A DNA stretch of 64,000 bases from Bog-473 sp963838835 (GTDB lineage: Bacteria; Actinomycetota; Acidimicrobiia; Acidimicrobiales; RAAP-2), in NCBI GenBank assembly GCA_963838835.1, contig CAWITA010000023.1:310001-374000 (forward strand). Reading direction: 5' to 3'. A program made the position numbers and the translations under genes. The notes beneath the pieces are model-generated. The model was not told where the DNA came from. It did no database searches and worked only from the letters and a program-made list of their open reading frames with translations. How positions within the stretch are numbered: the first letter of the stretch is position 1; every line of letters begins with the position of its first letter. This document shows positions 44,560 to 54,301 of the stretch, piece after piece.

Positions 44560-45026
44560 GCGACCCTCCCTTCGGTCTTCGGCGTGCGCTCCTCGGCCTT
44601 CAGGGCGCCGAACTGACGGCTCCTGCGCCAGAAGACGACGGCCACGGCCACCAGCGCGCCGGCACCGAGCACCAGGGGGATGATCCAGATCAGCGGGACC
44701 CCCCCTGCGTCGGGGGGCACCAAGAGGATGGTCTGGCCGTACTCGGCCACCAGCGTCTGGTCGATGTCCGCCGTCGAGCTCCCCGCGGCCACCATGCTCT
44801 CGATCTGGTGACGCACGGCGATGGCGGTCGTCGCGTTCGATTCAGCCACGGAGAGGTCGGTGCACGAGGGGCAGCGCACCGTGGCCTCGATGGCGGCGGC
44901 GCGCTGCGCCGTGGTCTCCGGCGCCGAGTCGAAGACGCCGCTGCCGATCACCAGGGCGACCGCGAGGACGACCAGGGGGAGAGCCACGCGGGCCCACAGG
45001 GGCAGGGCGATCTTGCGTTCATCCAT
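44556..45026 (-). CDS. ccmH: CcmH thiol-reductase subunit
   Basis: A 156-aa protein with an N-terminal helix, the redox pair C52-P-S-C55 (TVRCPSCTDLSVAES) and a C-terminal helix (about 112-133). CcmH reduces the CxxCH thiols of apocytochrome c before heme attachment. It overlaps ccmG by eight bases and ccmI by four. Confidence 0.93.
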   Translation of the reverse strand: MDERKIALPLWARVALPLVVLAVALVIGSGVFDSAPETTAQRAAAIEATVRCPSCTDLSVAESNATTAIAVRHQIESMVAAGSSTADIDQTLVAEYGQTILLVPPDAGGVPLIWIIPLVLGAGALVAVAVVFWRRSRQFGALKAEERTPKTEGRVA

Positions 45027-45594
45027 TCGACGTCCGCGCCTGTTCCGCCCTGGCCGCCCGCAGGAACGAGTCGAGGTTCGCCTGAGTGGCCGGGCCGAGG
45101 AGCACGGCGGTGACCCGGCCCGACGGGTCGACGATGAACGTCGTCGGCGGCGCTGTCACGCCGTAGTGCTCGGCGATGACGCCGCCCGGGTCGCTGATGG
45201 CGGGCCAGAGGTCGCCGTTCGACTGCAGGAATCCCCGCGCCGTCGCGGTGGTGTCGTGGAACACCACGCTGACCATGTCGGCACCGTCCGCCGTGTGCGC
45301 CTGTTGGTAATGGAAGCGCGACAGGTTCGGTGCCTCCGCCTTGCAGGGGCCGCACCAGCTGGCGAAGAAGTTGATGACCACGTAGTGCCCCCGCAGCGAG
45401 GCGAGTGACACCGTGGCGCCGGAGCTCAGGTCGGTGCCCCTCAAGGCGGGAGCCGGCTGGCCGAGCAACGGGCTCTGGACGGCGGTTGCCTCCTCGGGCG
45501 TCCGGGTCGCCAGCACGATCCCGACGACGACCAGCGCCGCCAGGACGGCGCCAGCCACCCAGCGCGTGGGGTGGCGGCGGCGGTGCTCCGTCAT
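45019..45594 (-). CDS. ccmG: CcmG/DsbE-type thioredoxin
   Basis: A 191-aa membrane-tethered thioredoxin. One helix (about 12-30) is followed by the TlpA-like fold with W-C81-G-P-C84 in FFASWCGPCKAEAP and the cis-Pro in APPTTFIVDPSG. It keeps CcmH/apocytochrome thiols reduced, receiving electrons from a CcdA-type protein; the ccdA-like gene at 53.5 kb could serve. Overlaps ccmF by four bases and ccmH by eight. Confidence 0.93.
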   Translation of the reverse strand: MTEHRRRHPTRWVAGAVLAALVVVGIVLATRTPEEATAVQSPLLGQPAPALRGTDLSSGATVSLASLRGHYVVINFFASWCGPCKAEAPNLSRFHYQQAHTADGADMVSVVFHDTTATARGFLQSNGDLWPAISDPGGVIAEHYGVTAPPTTFIVDPSGRVTAVLLGPATQANLDSFLRAARAEQARTSNG

Positions 45595-47712
45595 GCCTGG
45601 CCGACGCTGGCGCCGCGGGCCACGAGGGCACCCACCGGCTCGGGCGCCACCGTCCCCCGCTCATGGTGGTGGGCCGGATCCGCGCCCGTCACCAACGCCG
45701 CGGACGCCGAGGCCGGATCGGTGGCACGCCGGCGCGAGCCGGGGACGAGCGCCAGCAACCCTCCCAACCCGATGAGCAGGCCGCCAGCCCACAGCCAGGC
45801 GACGAGCGGCTCGATGACCACACCGACCGCCACCGAGCCCTGCGGCAGGTTGTTGATCGCCTGGTTCCCCGAGGTCGATCCGAGACCGCCCACGGCGTCG
45901 AAGGTCAGGTAGACGTCGTCGAACAGGCCCGAGTCAATAGCCGGCGTCCCCACCACCGACAGCGCGCTGCCGAAGCTGGTCGTCGCCGGCGTGAACACGC
46001 TGCCATCGACCTTGACTAGCGCTTCTTGGGACGTCCGCGAGGGTGAGGTCACGGTGCGCAGTCCCTCGAATTCGAAACGGTGGCCGTCGTAGGTCACGAC
46101 GCTCCCTTGGTGCAGGGCGAGCTCGGCTTGGTGGCGGTACGACGTGGCCGCGATCACCCCGACGGCGAGCAGCACCACCCCGAGGTGCACGATCATGCCG
46201 CCGTTGGCGCGCCCCACCAGACCCCGCCACCAGCCGACGTGGCGGGTGTGCGCGGCCCGCACCGAAAGGAACAGCGCGCGGGCCGCGGTGGCGGCGGCCA
46301 TGGCGCCGAGGCCAAAGCCGATGAGCGTGGCGCTGCCGCGCAGGCCGAAAGCGACGCACAGCACCACCGTGCCCACGCCGATCCACACGGGAATGAACAG
46401 GCGGTGCCACAGCACCAGGCCGCTCATCTTGCGCCAGCTCAGAACGGGCGCCACGGCCATGAGGAACAGCAGGGTCAGCCCGGCGGGGACGGCAACGGTG
46501 TTGAAGAAGGGCGCACCCACGGTCACTTGTCGCTGCGTGACCGCCTCGTACAGGAGCGGATAGAGCGTGCCGAGCAGCACCACGAACGCAAAGCCGACGA
46601 AGAGGACGTTGTTGAGGAGGAAGGCACCCTCCCGGCCGAGTGGCGCGTCGATGCCCATCGGCGACCGGAGCCGGTCGCCGCGCCAGGCGATCAATCCGAA
46701 CCCCACGATGACCACCACGAAGAAGAAGCCGATGAGCAACGGGCCGAGCGAGGACTCGGAGAAGGCGTGCACCGACTCGATGACCCCCGACCGGGTGAGG
46801 AAGGTGCCGAGGATGGTGAGGGCGAAGGTGGCGATCGACAACGACAGGTTCCACACCCGGAAGAGGCCGCGCCGCTCTTGGACAAGGACCGAATGCAGGT
46901 AGGCGGTCCCGCAGAGCCACGGCAGCAGCGCGGCGTTCTCCACCGGGTCCCAGCCCCAGAAGCCGCCCCACCCGAGCACCTGGTAGGACCACCAGGCGCC
47001 CAACACGATGCCCACGGAGAGGAAGGTGAAGGCGACCAGCGTCCAGCGCCGGCATTCGATCTGCCAGCGGTCCCCCACGCGGCCCGTGGCAAGCATACCG
47101 ATGGCGAACGCAAAGGGGACGGTGAAGACGACGAAGCCCACGTAGAGGAGCGGCGGATGAATCGCGACCAGCGGGTTGTCCTGCAGGAGCGAGTTCGGTC
47201 CGAGGCCCTGCGTCGCACCGGGCGCGGTGACGAAGGGGTTCGCCGGCCCGACCATCAGGCCGAAGAAAAAGGCCGACACGGCGTAGAGGACCAGCGTGGC
47301 CCAGCGGATCACCGGGTCGGCGAACTGGGACCGGTAGCGCCACACGAAGATGGTGGTGACCACGGCGAGGATGAGGCCCCACAGCAGGATGGAGCCGGCC
47401 AGGGCGGACCACATCCCCGTGATGGAGTACAGCAACGGCGTCACCGTGCTGTTGTTCTCGGCCACGAACACCACCGTGAAGTCGTGGGTGACGAGCGCGT
47501 GCTCCATGGCGCCGACGGCCAGCAGGGTGCCGACGCAGCATGACAGGCGCCAGCAGCAAGCCGTCGCCGACCAGGCCCGCCGGGCCGAGCGTGGCGACCC
47601 GGTCGCCGGCAGGGCGGCGGGTGATGAAGCCGGCGGCGATGACGAGGACACCCGCGCCGCTCGCCACGAAGGCCAGCCAGATCCCGATGGTGCCGAGGTG
47701 GGCGTCGACCAT
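45591..47712 (-). CDS. ccmF: CcmF heme lyase, one frame break near the N-terminus
   Basis: The large heme lyase subunit that joins heme to apocytochrome c. It starts MVDAHLGTIGIWLAFVASG at 47712, then near 47543 the frame shifts to CCVGTLLAVGAMEHALVTH and stays open to the stop. Hallmarks: the WWD domain GWGGFWGWDPVENAALLPWL near residue 240, conserved His residues and about 14-15 helices. Corrected length is about 706 aa; one extra base explains the break. It overlaps ccmE by one base and ccmG by four. Confidence 0.93.
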
Positions 47713-48230
47713 CAGCAGGCCGGTCCGGTCGCCTTGACCTTCACCCGACCCGGGTACTGCGCGGTGTAGGTCGACGTGTGCTTGACGAGGATGGAGTTCG
47801 ACACGAACTCGGTCGAGGTGGTGGTGGTGAAGTGGCCCACCACCACCACGGGGATCCTGGCCTGGAACAGCTGGGGCGGGCTCCCGGCGTTGGCCACGTG
47901 GACCACGTTGGACCCCTCGCAGATGCTGAAGTCCGAGCCGGTGGTCGTGGGGTGGATGGTCCCCGGGACGACCGTCCCCTCGAGTCGGAAGGTCTGGGTG
48001 CCGAGTGTCGCCCGCTGGGCGAAGGCCTGGTCCACCGTGTCGAAGTAGTCGAGCGAGCTCCCCAATCCCTCAACGAGAAGAAAGACGAAGGCGACGACCA
48101 GGAGCGCGAAGACGGCCAGGACCCGGCGGCTGGTCCGCCGTCGACGCGGCGCGGGCACGGCCGGCCCCAGACGGCCATCGGACGGCGGCGGGCTGGGAGG
48201 AGGGCTCGGCTCGGTCGTCGTCTCGGTCAC
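47712..48230 (-). CDS. ccmE: CcmE heme chaperone
   Basis: A 172-aa protein with a Pro-rich cytoplasmic N-terminus, one helix (about 37-56) and an OB-fold periplasmic domain. H151 in LVKHTSTY, with Y155, is the HxxxY motif that binds heme covalently. This is the His-type motif of bacteria, not the Cys variant. The CcmAB transporter releases holo-CcmE to CcmF. Overlaps ccmD by four bases. Confidence 0.9.
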   Translation of the reverse strand: MTETTTEPSPPPSPPPSDGRLGPAVPAPRRRRTSRRVLAVFALLVVAFVFLLVEGLGSSLDYFDTVDQAFAQRATLGTQTFRLEGTVVPGTIHPTTTGSDFSICEGSNVVHVANAGSPPQLFQARIPVVVVGHFTTTTSTEFVSNSILVKHTSTYTAQYPGRVKVKATGPAC

Positions 48231-48385
48231 GACTGCTCAGCGTGCGGCCGCGCGCCCTCTTCGGCAACCGGCCGCTCCGACATCCTCCACGCCCGCTCCC
48301 AGCGCCGGCGGCGCAGGACCAGGCTCACTGCGTAGAGAAACAGTGTCGCGAGCGCCACGGCGTACCCGGCGTCGACGTAGCTCAC
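48227..48385 (-). CDS. ccmD: CcmD-like small membrane protein
   Basis: A 52-aa protein from GTG 48385: SYVDAGYAVALATLFLYAVS is its single helix, followed by a basic RRRRWERAWR tail. CcmD has this form (Tyr-rich start, one helix, basic end) and binds CcmC-CcmE during heme loading. Position between ccmC and ccmE with 4-base overlaps supports the call. Confidence 0.8.
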   Translation of the reverse strand: MSYVDAGYAVALATLFLYAVSLVLRRRRWERAWRMSERPVAEEGARPHAEQS

Positions 48386-49173
48386 GGTGCGCCCCCGCTC
48401 TCGTGCGCCTCCGGGCTGCCCACGCCGACGAGCTCGGCATCCTCGCTCCACCGCTCGGCCAGGGAGACCTCGAGCTCCTGGTCGCCGACCGCGTCCTCGA
48501 GCACCTCGACCTGATAGCGCACCCCGAGCAGCCAGACGAACACGAGCGAGAACGCGATGAACGCCAGCAGGAATGTCCAGGACATAGAGGCGGAGGCATG
48601 GATCTGGAACCCGGGGTCGAGGAACGTGCCCCCCTGGTGCAGGGTGTTCCACCAGTCGACCGAGAAGTGGACGAGCGGCACGTCGATCGCGACGAGCAGG
48701 GCCGCCACGGCACAGCGGCGGGCCCGGATCGCAGGGTCGGCCGGCACGCGCCGCAGGGCGAGATAGCCGATCTCGAGGAGCAGCAGGAGGGCGGTCGAGG
48801 TCAACCGGGCGTCCCAGGTCCACCACGTGCCCCAGGCCGGCCGGCCCCACAACGACCCCGTCACCAGCGTCAGCGCCGAGAACACGGCGCCGACCTCGAC
48901 GGCGGAGGCGGCCAGTCGGTCCCAGAAGAAGGAGCGCGTGCGCGGCCACAGGTAGAGAAGGCTGCCCGCCGTGGCAACGCCGCCGGCCCAATAGAGCGCC
49001 ACGGTGGCGATCGGCGGATGGATGTAGAGCAGCCGAGCGAGGTTCCCCTGCACCACGTCGGGCGGCGTGATCCACAGACCCAGCCACACCGTGAAGCCCA
49101 TGGCGACGACACCGAGGACACCGACCACGTCGAGCCAACGGGGTCGGGGGGGCACGCGCGCGGGCGCCTTCAC
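48382..49173 (-). CDS. ccmC: CcmC heme-handling protein
   Basis: A 263-aa six-helix protein that attaches heme to CcmE. The tryptophan-rich WWD segment PAWGTWWTWDARLTS is near residue 125, flanked by conserved His in YIHPPIATVALYW and DVPLVHFSVDWWNTLHQ. GTG 49173 overlaps the ccmB stop (GTGA), which fixes the start. The C-terminal 30 residues extend into the cytoplasm. Confidence 0.94.
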   Translation of the reverse strand: MKAPARVPPRPRWLDVVGVLGVVAMGFTVWLGLWITPPDVVQGNLARLLYIHPPIATVALYWAGGVATAGSLLYLWPRTRSFFWDRLAASAVEVGAVFSALTLVTGSLWGRPAWGTWWTWDARLTSTALLLLLEIGYLALRRVPADPAIRARRCAVAALLVAIDVPLVHFSVDWWNTLHQGGTFLDPGFQIHASASMSWTFLLAFIAFSLVFVWLLGVRYQVEVLEDAVGDQELEVSLAERWSEDAELVGVGSPEAHESGGAP

Positions 49174-49838
49174 GCCGTCTCCTGCAGCGGGCCGTAGAGG
49201 ACGATGCCAACGACGAGGTAGATGACGGCGAAGGGGACCAGGATCTTGAGCCATTGCGTCCCCGACGAGGTGCTGCCGCTCAGCGCCGCCTGCCACACCT
49301 TGGAACCGGCGAGCAGGACCGGGGCCAGGACCGGCAACACGAGGAGCGGGAGCAGGGTGTCACGCACGCGCAGCCCGGCCGACAGAGCGCCGTAGAGCAC
49401 GCCGGCGCAGGCGAGGCCGACAGTGGCCAGCAGGCTCGCCGCCACCGCGAGCCACACCACGCGCACGTGCACGTCGAAGAGGAAGGTCACGCCGGCCCAC
49501 AAGACGACCTGGAGCGCGAGGAGCTGGAGCCCTACCGCGGCGGCCTTGCCCAGGAAGATCCCGGCGGGGTCGATGCCCGACAGGCGAAGGCCGTCGCGCG
49601 TACCCTCGCCGGACTCGACGGCGACGCTGCGCTGAATCGCCAGCACCGTCGAGAACAGCAACGCAACCCAGAAGATCCCCGGTGCGGCGTGGCGCAACGC
49701 AGCCTGGTCGGGCCCGATGGCGAACGCGAGGAGCACCAGGACGAGGACGGCGAAAGGGACCACCTGCCATAGCGCGACGCGCGAGCGTGCCTCGATCCGG
49801 AGGTCCTTGCCGGCGACCAGCACGGCGTCATGCCACAT
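49170..49838 (-). CDS. ccmB: CcmB heme-exporter permease
   Basis: A 222-aa six-helix membrane protein, partner of CcmA. The conserved region FWVALLFSTVLAIQRSVAVE and GTRDGLRLSGIDPAGIFLGK matches the CcmB family; PVLAPVLLAGSKVW is a later block. It overlaps ccmA by 11 bases and ccmC by four. Confidence 0.92.
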   Translation of the reverse strand: MWHDAVLVAGKDLRIEARSRVALWQVVPFAVLVLVLLAFAIGPDQAALRHAAPGIFWVALLFSTVLAIQRSVAVESGEGTRDGLRLSGIDPAGIFLGKAAAVGLQLLALQVVLWAGVTFLFDVHVRVVWLAVAASLLATVGLACAGVLYGALSAGLRVRDTLLPLLVLPVLAPVLLAGSKVWQAALSGSTSSGTQWLKILVPFAVIYLVVGIVLYGPLQETA

Positions 49839-50559
49839 GGACGGCTCCGGCGGTGTCGGCGGCCGTGTCGGCTGCGGGCGTCGGCACCGCGGTCAGCGTG
49901 ACGTGGCGACCCCCCGGCTCCTCACCCGTCACCCGCCCGCCCCCCATGGAGACGACGCGGTCGGCCAGGGGGACCGAGAGCTGGGGCTCGTGCGACGACA
50001 GCAGCACCGTGGCCCCGTCCGAGACCGCCTCGCCGATCAGCTGGCCGAGCAGCGCGCGCGATGCGACATCGAGGCCGGCGTGGGGCTCGTCGAGCAGCCA
50101 GAGCGCGGGCCGCCGCGCCAGCAACGCCGCCAGGGCGACGCGACGCCGCTGGCCCGCCGAGAGCCGACCGGCCGACGTCCTGCGCAGGCGCCCGGTCAGG
50201 CCGACGCGCTCGAGGGCCTCGTCGGCGCTCGAGACGGGAAGCCCTAGGGCCCGCGCGGCGAAGTGGACGTTCTCCGCCGCGCTCAGCTCGTCGTAGAGGG
50301 GGGCGGCATGACCCAGGAGGCCGACGTAGCGACGCACCGAGGTGTGGTCCGTGGTGAGGTCGACGCCGAGGACCTCGGCCTCGCCGGAGGTGACAGGCAA
50401 AAGCCCTGCACAGGCGCGCAGCAGGCTGGTCTTCCCCGCCCCGTTGGCGCCCACCACGACGACGACCTCACCCTGGTCGAGAGAGAGATCGACCCCGGCA
50501 AGGGCGGGGAAGCGGCCGGCGAGCGCGACCGCGACGCGAAAGTGGACAACAGTGGCCAT
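49828..50559 (-). CDS. ccmA: CcmA ABC-transporter ATPase
   Basis: Energises release of holo-CcmE. Walker A is VVGANGAGKTSLLRA, the signature LSAGQRRRVALAALLA, Walker B LWLLDEPHAGLD and the His switch SSHEPQ. Length is 243 aa from ATG 50559 (MATVVHFRV); upstream codons are low-complexity. It opens the nine-gene ccm operon. A GC-rich hairpin separates it from the methyltransferase upstream. Confidence 0.92.
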   Translation of the reverse strand: MATVVHFRVAVALAGRFPALAGVDLSLDQGEVVVVVGANGAGKTSLLRACAGLLPVTSGEAEVLGVDLTTDHTSVRRYVGLLGHAAPLYDELSAAENVHFAARALGLPVSSADEALERVGLTGRLRRTSAGRLSAGQRRRVALAALLARRPALWLLDEPHAGLDVASRALLGQLIGEAVSDGATVLLSSHEPQLSVPLADRVVSMGGGRVTGEEPGGRHVTLTAVPTPAADTAADTAGAVHVA

Positions 50560-50590
50560 GGCCTTCCCCACCATGGTAGGGGGGGTGGGT

Positions 50591-50615
50591 CCCGGGGTTC
50601 CAAGCGGGCCCCGGG
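50591..50615 (-). terminator. GC-rich hairpin before ccmA
   Basis: CCCGGGG (50591-50597) and CCCCGGG (50609-50615) pair across an 11-base loop. It lies between the methyltransferase stop (50618) and ccmA. No U-run is seen, so it may be a weak or factor-dependent terminator or a leader structure. Confidence 0.4.
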
Positions 50616-50617
50616 GG

Positions 50618-51316
50618 TCAGGGCGCCGACCAGACCCAGGCGTAGGAGAACGGAACACCCCGATGGGACTCCCAACCGGGCTTCCGCCCGATCAGCTGCT
50701 CGTCGACCAGCCCCTCGTGGAGCTCTCGGGCCGTGAGTCCGGCGGCGCTGGCGGCCGCCAGGTGCTCGCCCGGCAGATGAAGATGCGTCTCGATCGCCAC
50801 CGGTTCGCCCCCGGGACCGTCGAAGTGGGTGGGCATGCCGACCGCCATGAGGAAGTAGGGATGGATCCCGACGACCACGAAGGAGCCACCGGGCCCGAGC
50901 AGACGGCGCGCCTCGGCGTAGAGCGGCTCGACCTGCGAGAGGTGCTCGTCGACGAGCACGCAGGTGGCGAGGTCGTAGGCCCCCTCCTCCAGCCCGGTGG
51001 CCCGGACGTCGGCTTCGACGAGGCGGTCGTGCGCGCCGCGGCGTCGGGCCAGGTCGAGCATCTCGGGCGTCAGGTCGACCCCGTCGATCGGGAACTCGCC
51101 GCGGGTACGGAGCCATTGCGCCGTGCGGCCCGACCCACAGCCCAGATCGGCGGCGCGCGTGACGGAGCGCCACGGCACGGACTCGATGCGGTCCAATAAG
51201 GCCAGGTCCATCAGGTCCTCGACCGTGTCCTCGTACGTCGGTGCCCAGGCGGCGTAGCCCGCGCGCACCGCCAGGGTCGGATAGCGCCGCTGATCGAACG
51301 CGGCGAAGTCCGGCAT
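50618..51316 (-). CDS. Class I SAM-dependent methyltransferase
   Basis: A 232-aa Methyltransf_11/25-type enzyme. SAM motifs: AADLGCGSGRTAQWL (motif I), GVDLTPEMLDLARRR (acidic loop) and FVVVGIHPYFLMAVG (post-motif). The N-terminus (YAAWAPTYEDTVE) resembles ubiquinone/menaquinone-type methyltransferases. Substrate unknown. The ferritin-like gene ends 11 bases upstream on the same strand, so they may be co-transcribed. Confidence 0.87.
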   Translation of the reverse strand: MPDFAAFDQRRYPTLAVRAGYAAWAPTYEDTVEDLMDLALLDRIESVPWRSVTRAADLGCGSGRTAQWLRTRGEFPIDGVDLTPEMLDLARRRGAHDRLVEADVRATGLEEGAYDLATCVLVDEHLSQVEPLYAEARRLLGPGGSFVVVGIHPYFLMAVGMPTHFDGPGGEPVAIETHLHLPGEHLAAASAAGLTARELHEGLVDEQLIGRKPGWESHRGVPFSYAWVWSAP

Positions 51317-51327
51317 CGGCGCCGGGT

Positions 51328-51846
51328 TCAGCGCATGTGCGCCAGCGCGTTGACCGGATCGAGGGAGGTGGCGGCACGGCCGGCCAGCTCGGCTCGGGCG
51401 AAGTCGCGCAGCGCGACCTCGTGCGCCACCAGCAGCTCCGCGCTGGCCCTCTCGGTGGGGTCGAGCTCACCGATTCGCTCGTAGAGACCGATGAACTGTC
51501 CCGTGATGCCCTCGAACGAGCCCATCACCTGCTCCCACGTGCTGTCACGAGAACCGTCGGCGAGGGCGTCGGCTGCGCCGAGCATCTCGGCGTCGGGCTC
51601 GGTGGAGATGCCAGCCTTCTCGAGCGCGGGCGCGACGGCCTCCTTGGTCAGGCGTTCGAGGGTCGCGAGGACGCGCATCTTGGCGGCGTGCTCGGCCTCG
51701 TGGCGCGCGTCGAGATGCTCGGCGAGACGTCCGAACAGACGCTCACCTAGCACCTCGCCCTGATAGGCCTGGACCCAGAGCTTTTCGAGCGCGTCCTCGG
51801 GCGAGAAGATCGGGTCGGGTGCGGTGCCGGTGTCGGTGTCGCTCAT
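51328..51846 (-). CDS. Ferritin-like helical protein, unknown function
   Basis: A 172-aa all-helical protein. Residues such as AYQGEVLGERLFGRLAEHL and ARHEAEHAAKMRVLATLER carry Glu and ExxH spacing as in ferritin-like diiron proteins, and a second Glu/His pair is in SAELLVAHEVALRDFA. This suggests a four-helix bundle, possibly metal-binding. ATG 51846 follows TATCGT by seven bases, a leaderless arrangement. Divergent from the PfpI-like gene. Confidence 0.7.
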   Translation of the reverse strand: MSDTDTGTAPDPIFSPEDALEKLWVQAYQGEVLGERLFGRLAEHLDARHEAEHAAKMRVLATLERLTKEAVAPALEKAGISTEPDAEMLGAADALADGSRDSTWEQVMGSFEGITGQFIGLYERIGELDPTERASAELLVAHEVALRDFARAELAGRAATSLDPVNALAHMR

Positions 51847-51923
51847 GTCTTAAACGATAACGGCGGCCGCCGGGCCGCGGGTGGTGGCGCGTCGGTGGAC
51901 CGTCGGTAGTGTCGCCCCCATCG

Positions 51924-52787
51924 ATGGTGACCGTCCTGATGCCGTTGCCGGCGTGCGACTTCGACCCCACTGAAGTGGGCGTGAGCTGGCAGGTCCTGTC
52001 GGCAGCGGGGCACGAGGTGCGCTTCGCCACGCCGTCGGGACAGCCCAGCGAGGCCGACGACCTGATGGTGACCGGCCGGGGCCTGGACCCCTGGGGCGCC
52101 ATCCCCGGCCTGCGCCGCGCGACGGTGGTCGGCCGGGTCCTGCGGGCCGACAAGGCGGCGCGCCAGGCGTATGCGTCGTTGCGCTCTGACGAGGCATTCG
52201 GGGCACCGCTGCACTGGGGAGCGGCCCGGCGCAGCGATTACGACGCACTGCTCTTGCCCGGCGGGCACCGGGCCCGCGGCATGCGCGCCTATCTCGAGAG
52301 CCCCGAGGTCCAGCAGATGACCATCGACTCGTTCCGTTCGGCCAAGCCGGTCGGGGCGATCTGCCACGGCGTCCTGGTCGCCGCGCGTGCGATGGACCCG
52401 AAGACCGGACACTCGGTGCTCTACGGCCGGCGCACGACCGCGCTCACCTGGTCGCTGGAGCGCAAGGCGTGGGATGTCGCCCGCTACACGCGTTTCTGGG
52501 ACGCCAACTACTACCGCACCTACCTGGAGGAGCCCGGGCAGCCGTGGGGCTACATGTCCGTGCAGCAAGAAGTGACGCGAGCACTCGCGGATCCGGCCGA
52601 CTTCAAAGACGTGGAGCGCGACACGCCCGACCGGCGGCGCAAGACAAGCGGACGGGCCCGGGACACGCCGACCGACGCGCGTCCGGCGTGGGTCGTGCGC
52701 GACGGCACCTACGTCTCGGCCCGCTGGCCGGGCGACGCGTTCACCTTCGCGGAGACGTTCGCCGCGGTACTGGCCGAGCAAAGGTGA
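51924..52787 (+). CDS. DJ-1/PfpI superfamily protein
   Basis: A 287-aa flavodoxin-like protein. The nucleophile elbow is VGAICHGVLVAAR with Cys then His, preceded by DYDALLLPGGHRARGMR. PfpI/DJ-1 members act as glyoxalases, chaperones or amidase-like enzymes; length and inserts here suggest the type 1 amidotransferase-like group. ATG 51924 follows TAGTGT by 12 bases; GTG 51909 is less likely. The stop overlaps the converging kinase gene by 46 bases. Confidence 0.85.
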   Translation: MVTVLMPLPACDFDPTEVGVSWQVLSAAGHEVRFATPSGQPSEADDLMVTGRGLDPWGAIPGLRRATVVGRVLRADKAARQAYASLRSDEAFGAPLHWGAARRSDYDALLLPGGHRARGMRAYLESPEVQQMTIDSFRSAKPVGAICHGVLVAARAMDPKTGHSVLYGRRTTALTWSLERKAWDVARYTRFWDANYYRTYLEEPGQPWGYMSVQQEVTRALADPADFKDVERDTPDRRRKTSGRARDTPTDARPAWVVRDGTYVSARWPGDAFTFAETFAAVLAEQR

Positions 52788-53461
52788 CGCGAAAGGAGTG
52801 ACGTCCGGACACGGCGAGGGCGGCCGAGATCGCCCCGTGGTCGGGTTCCCAGGATCGAGGCGTCCTTCGGCCCCCGTCGAGCACGAGGTCGAACGCCGCC
52901 GGCGGCATCACCGTCTCGAAGTACAGCTCCTCCGCGTCGCCCCACCGCGGCCTCCCACTCGGCCCGATACCGCAGCCCCTCGCGTCGGAGCAACCGCTCC
53001 CGCCGAACGTCGCGGCTGACCTCGAGGACCACGCGTACGGTGTAAAGGTCCGTCAGCTCCGGTCGCGCGCTGTAGGCGCCGTCGAGGATCACGATGTCGT
53101 TGGGAGCGGCCGTGATCTCCTCGTGGCGGCGGCCGTCGTCGGCCTCCCAGTCGTAGGGGCGCCACGTCGCAGCCTCGAAACGTCGCAGCCGCTCGAGCAC
53201 CGCGCGCTGGCCCGGCCAGTCGATGACGAGGTCCAGCTTGGTACGGACGTCGAGAGCGTCCCAGTACTGGCCCGATCCGCCCCGGTAGAAGTCGTCGCCG
53301 TCGATGACCAGCGCGCCGGTGCCCCTGCCCACGGCAGCAGCCAAGGTCGACTTGCCGCTGCCGGAGCGACCGTCGAGCGCGACGAGGAGGGGCCCGGACG
53401 AGCATGACCCCAGGCGCTGTATGGCGACCACGAAATCGGCGACCGCCGCGTCCCGCCTCAA
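52742..53461 (-). CDS. P-loop kinase, uridine-kinase-like, one frame break
   Basis: A ~240-aa P-loop phosphotransferase. Walker A is VALDGRSGSGKSTLAAAV, followed by LVIDGDDFYRGG and the later IVILDGAYSARPEL; the domain order is that of uridine kinase/phosphoribulokinase-like enzymes. After RLRYRAEWEAA-type residues the frame shifts near 52945 to WGDAEELYFETVMPPAAFDL. The likely start is TTG 53461, overlapping the CcdA TGA; GTG 53431 is an alternative. The exact end is uncertain beyond VLDGG. Substrate unknown. Confidence 0.75.
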
Positions 53462-54266
53462 CTCTTGCTGAGCCGCCCCAGGCCGAGGTCGTTGAGGAGG
53501 TTCGAGAGCTGCGTCGAAACCCAACTCACGTTGTCCGTGAGCAACAACACGCCAAAGACCACGAGGACGAGACCGGCCACCAGCTCGACCGCCCACAGCC
53601 AGCTGTCGGGTCCGGGCCAGCATCGTCGTGAGCCGACTGAAGGCCAGGCCGACCAGCACGAAGGGCACCGCCAGGCCGAGGGAGTAGGCGAAGAGAAGCA
53701 GCACACCACCCGACAGGGTCCCGTTGCGCGCCGCGAGGCTCAGCACGACGCCCGAGGACCGGTCCGATGCAGGGCGTCCAGGCGAAGGCGAACGCCATCC
53801 CCATCAGGGGCGCAGCCCACGCGCCGAGCTTGGAGGGGCGCACGTCGAAGCGGTGCTCGCCGGTGACCCGCGACACGACGCCGAGGGTGCCCGAGCCTGC
53901 GTTGGCCCACACGCTCGACGGGAGCGCGCCGAGCAACATGACCACCCCGAGGAAGACGATCACAGCACCGCTCACGTGGGTGAGCGTGATCTCGTGTGCA
54001 TCGAGGACGCGGCCGATGCTCGAGGCCGCCGCACCGAGCGCGACGAAGACCAGGGTGAAGCCGGCCACGAACAGGCCGATGCCGCGCAGGACCGGGCGCA
54101 GCGCAGCCGAGGGTGTCACGCCCTCGCCGCCGGCCTCCAGCTCCGCCGCCGACAGGCCCGACACCATGGAGACGTAGCCCGGGACCAGGGGCAGGACGCA
54201 CGGCGAGATGAAGGAGAGGATCCCGGCTCCGAAGGCGACGAGGGCGCCGGCCGGGTCGGCCGAGAT
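53458..54266 (-). CDS. ccdA: CcdA-family thiol-electron transporter, two frame breaks
   Basis: A six-helix membrane protein that moves electrons from cytoplasmic thioredoxin to external thioredoxin-like proteins. AGILSFISPCVLPLVPGYVS holds the first Cys-Pro, and MAFAFAWTPCIGPVL the second. Frames change near 53763 (to VLSLAARNGTLSGGVLLLF) and near 53615 (to AVELVAGLVLVVFGVLL), each fitting one extra base. No ATG, GTG or TTG is visible at the right place, so the start near 54266 is only approximate. It could reduce CcmG of the ccm operon. Confidence 0.82.
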
Positions 54267-54301
54267 TGCAGCGGGTGCGAGAGGAGCGCGGCGGCCCCCG
54301 G

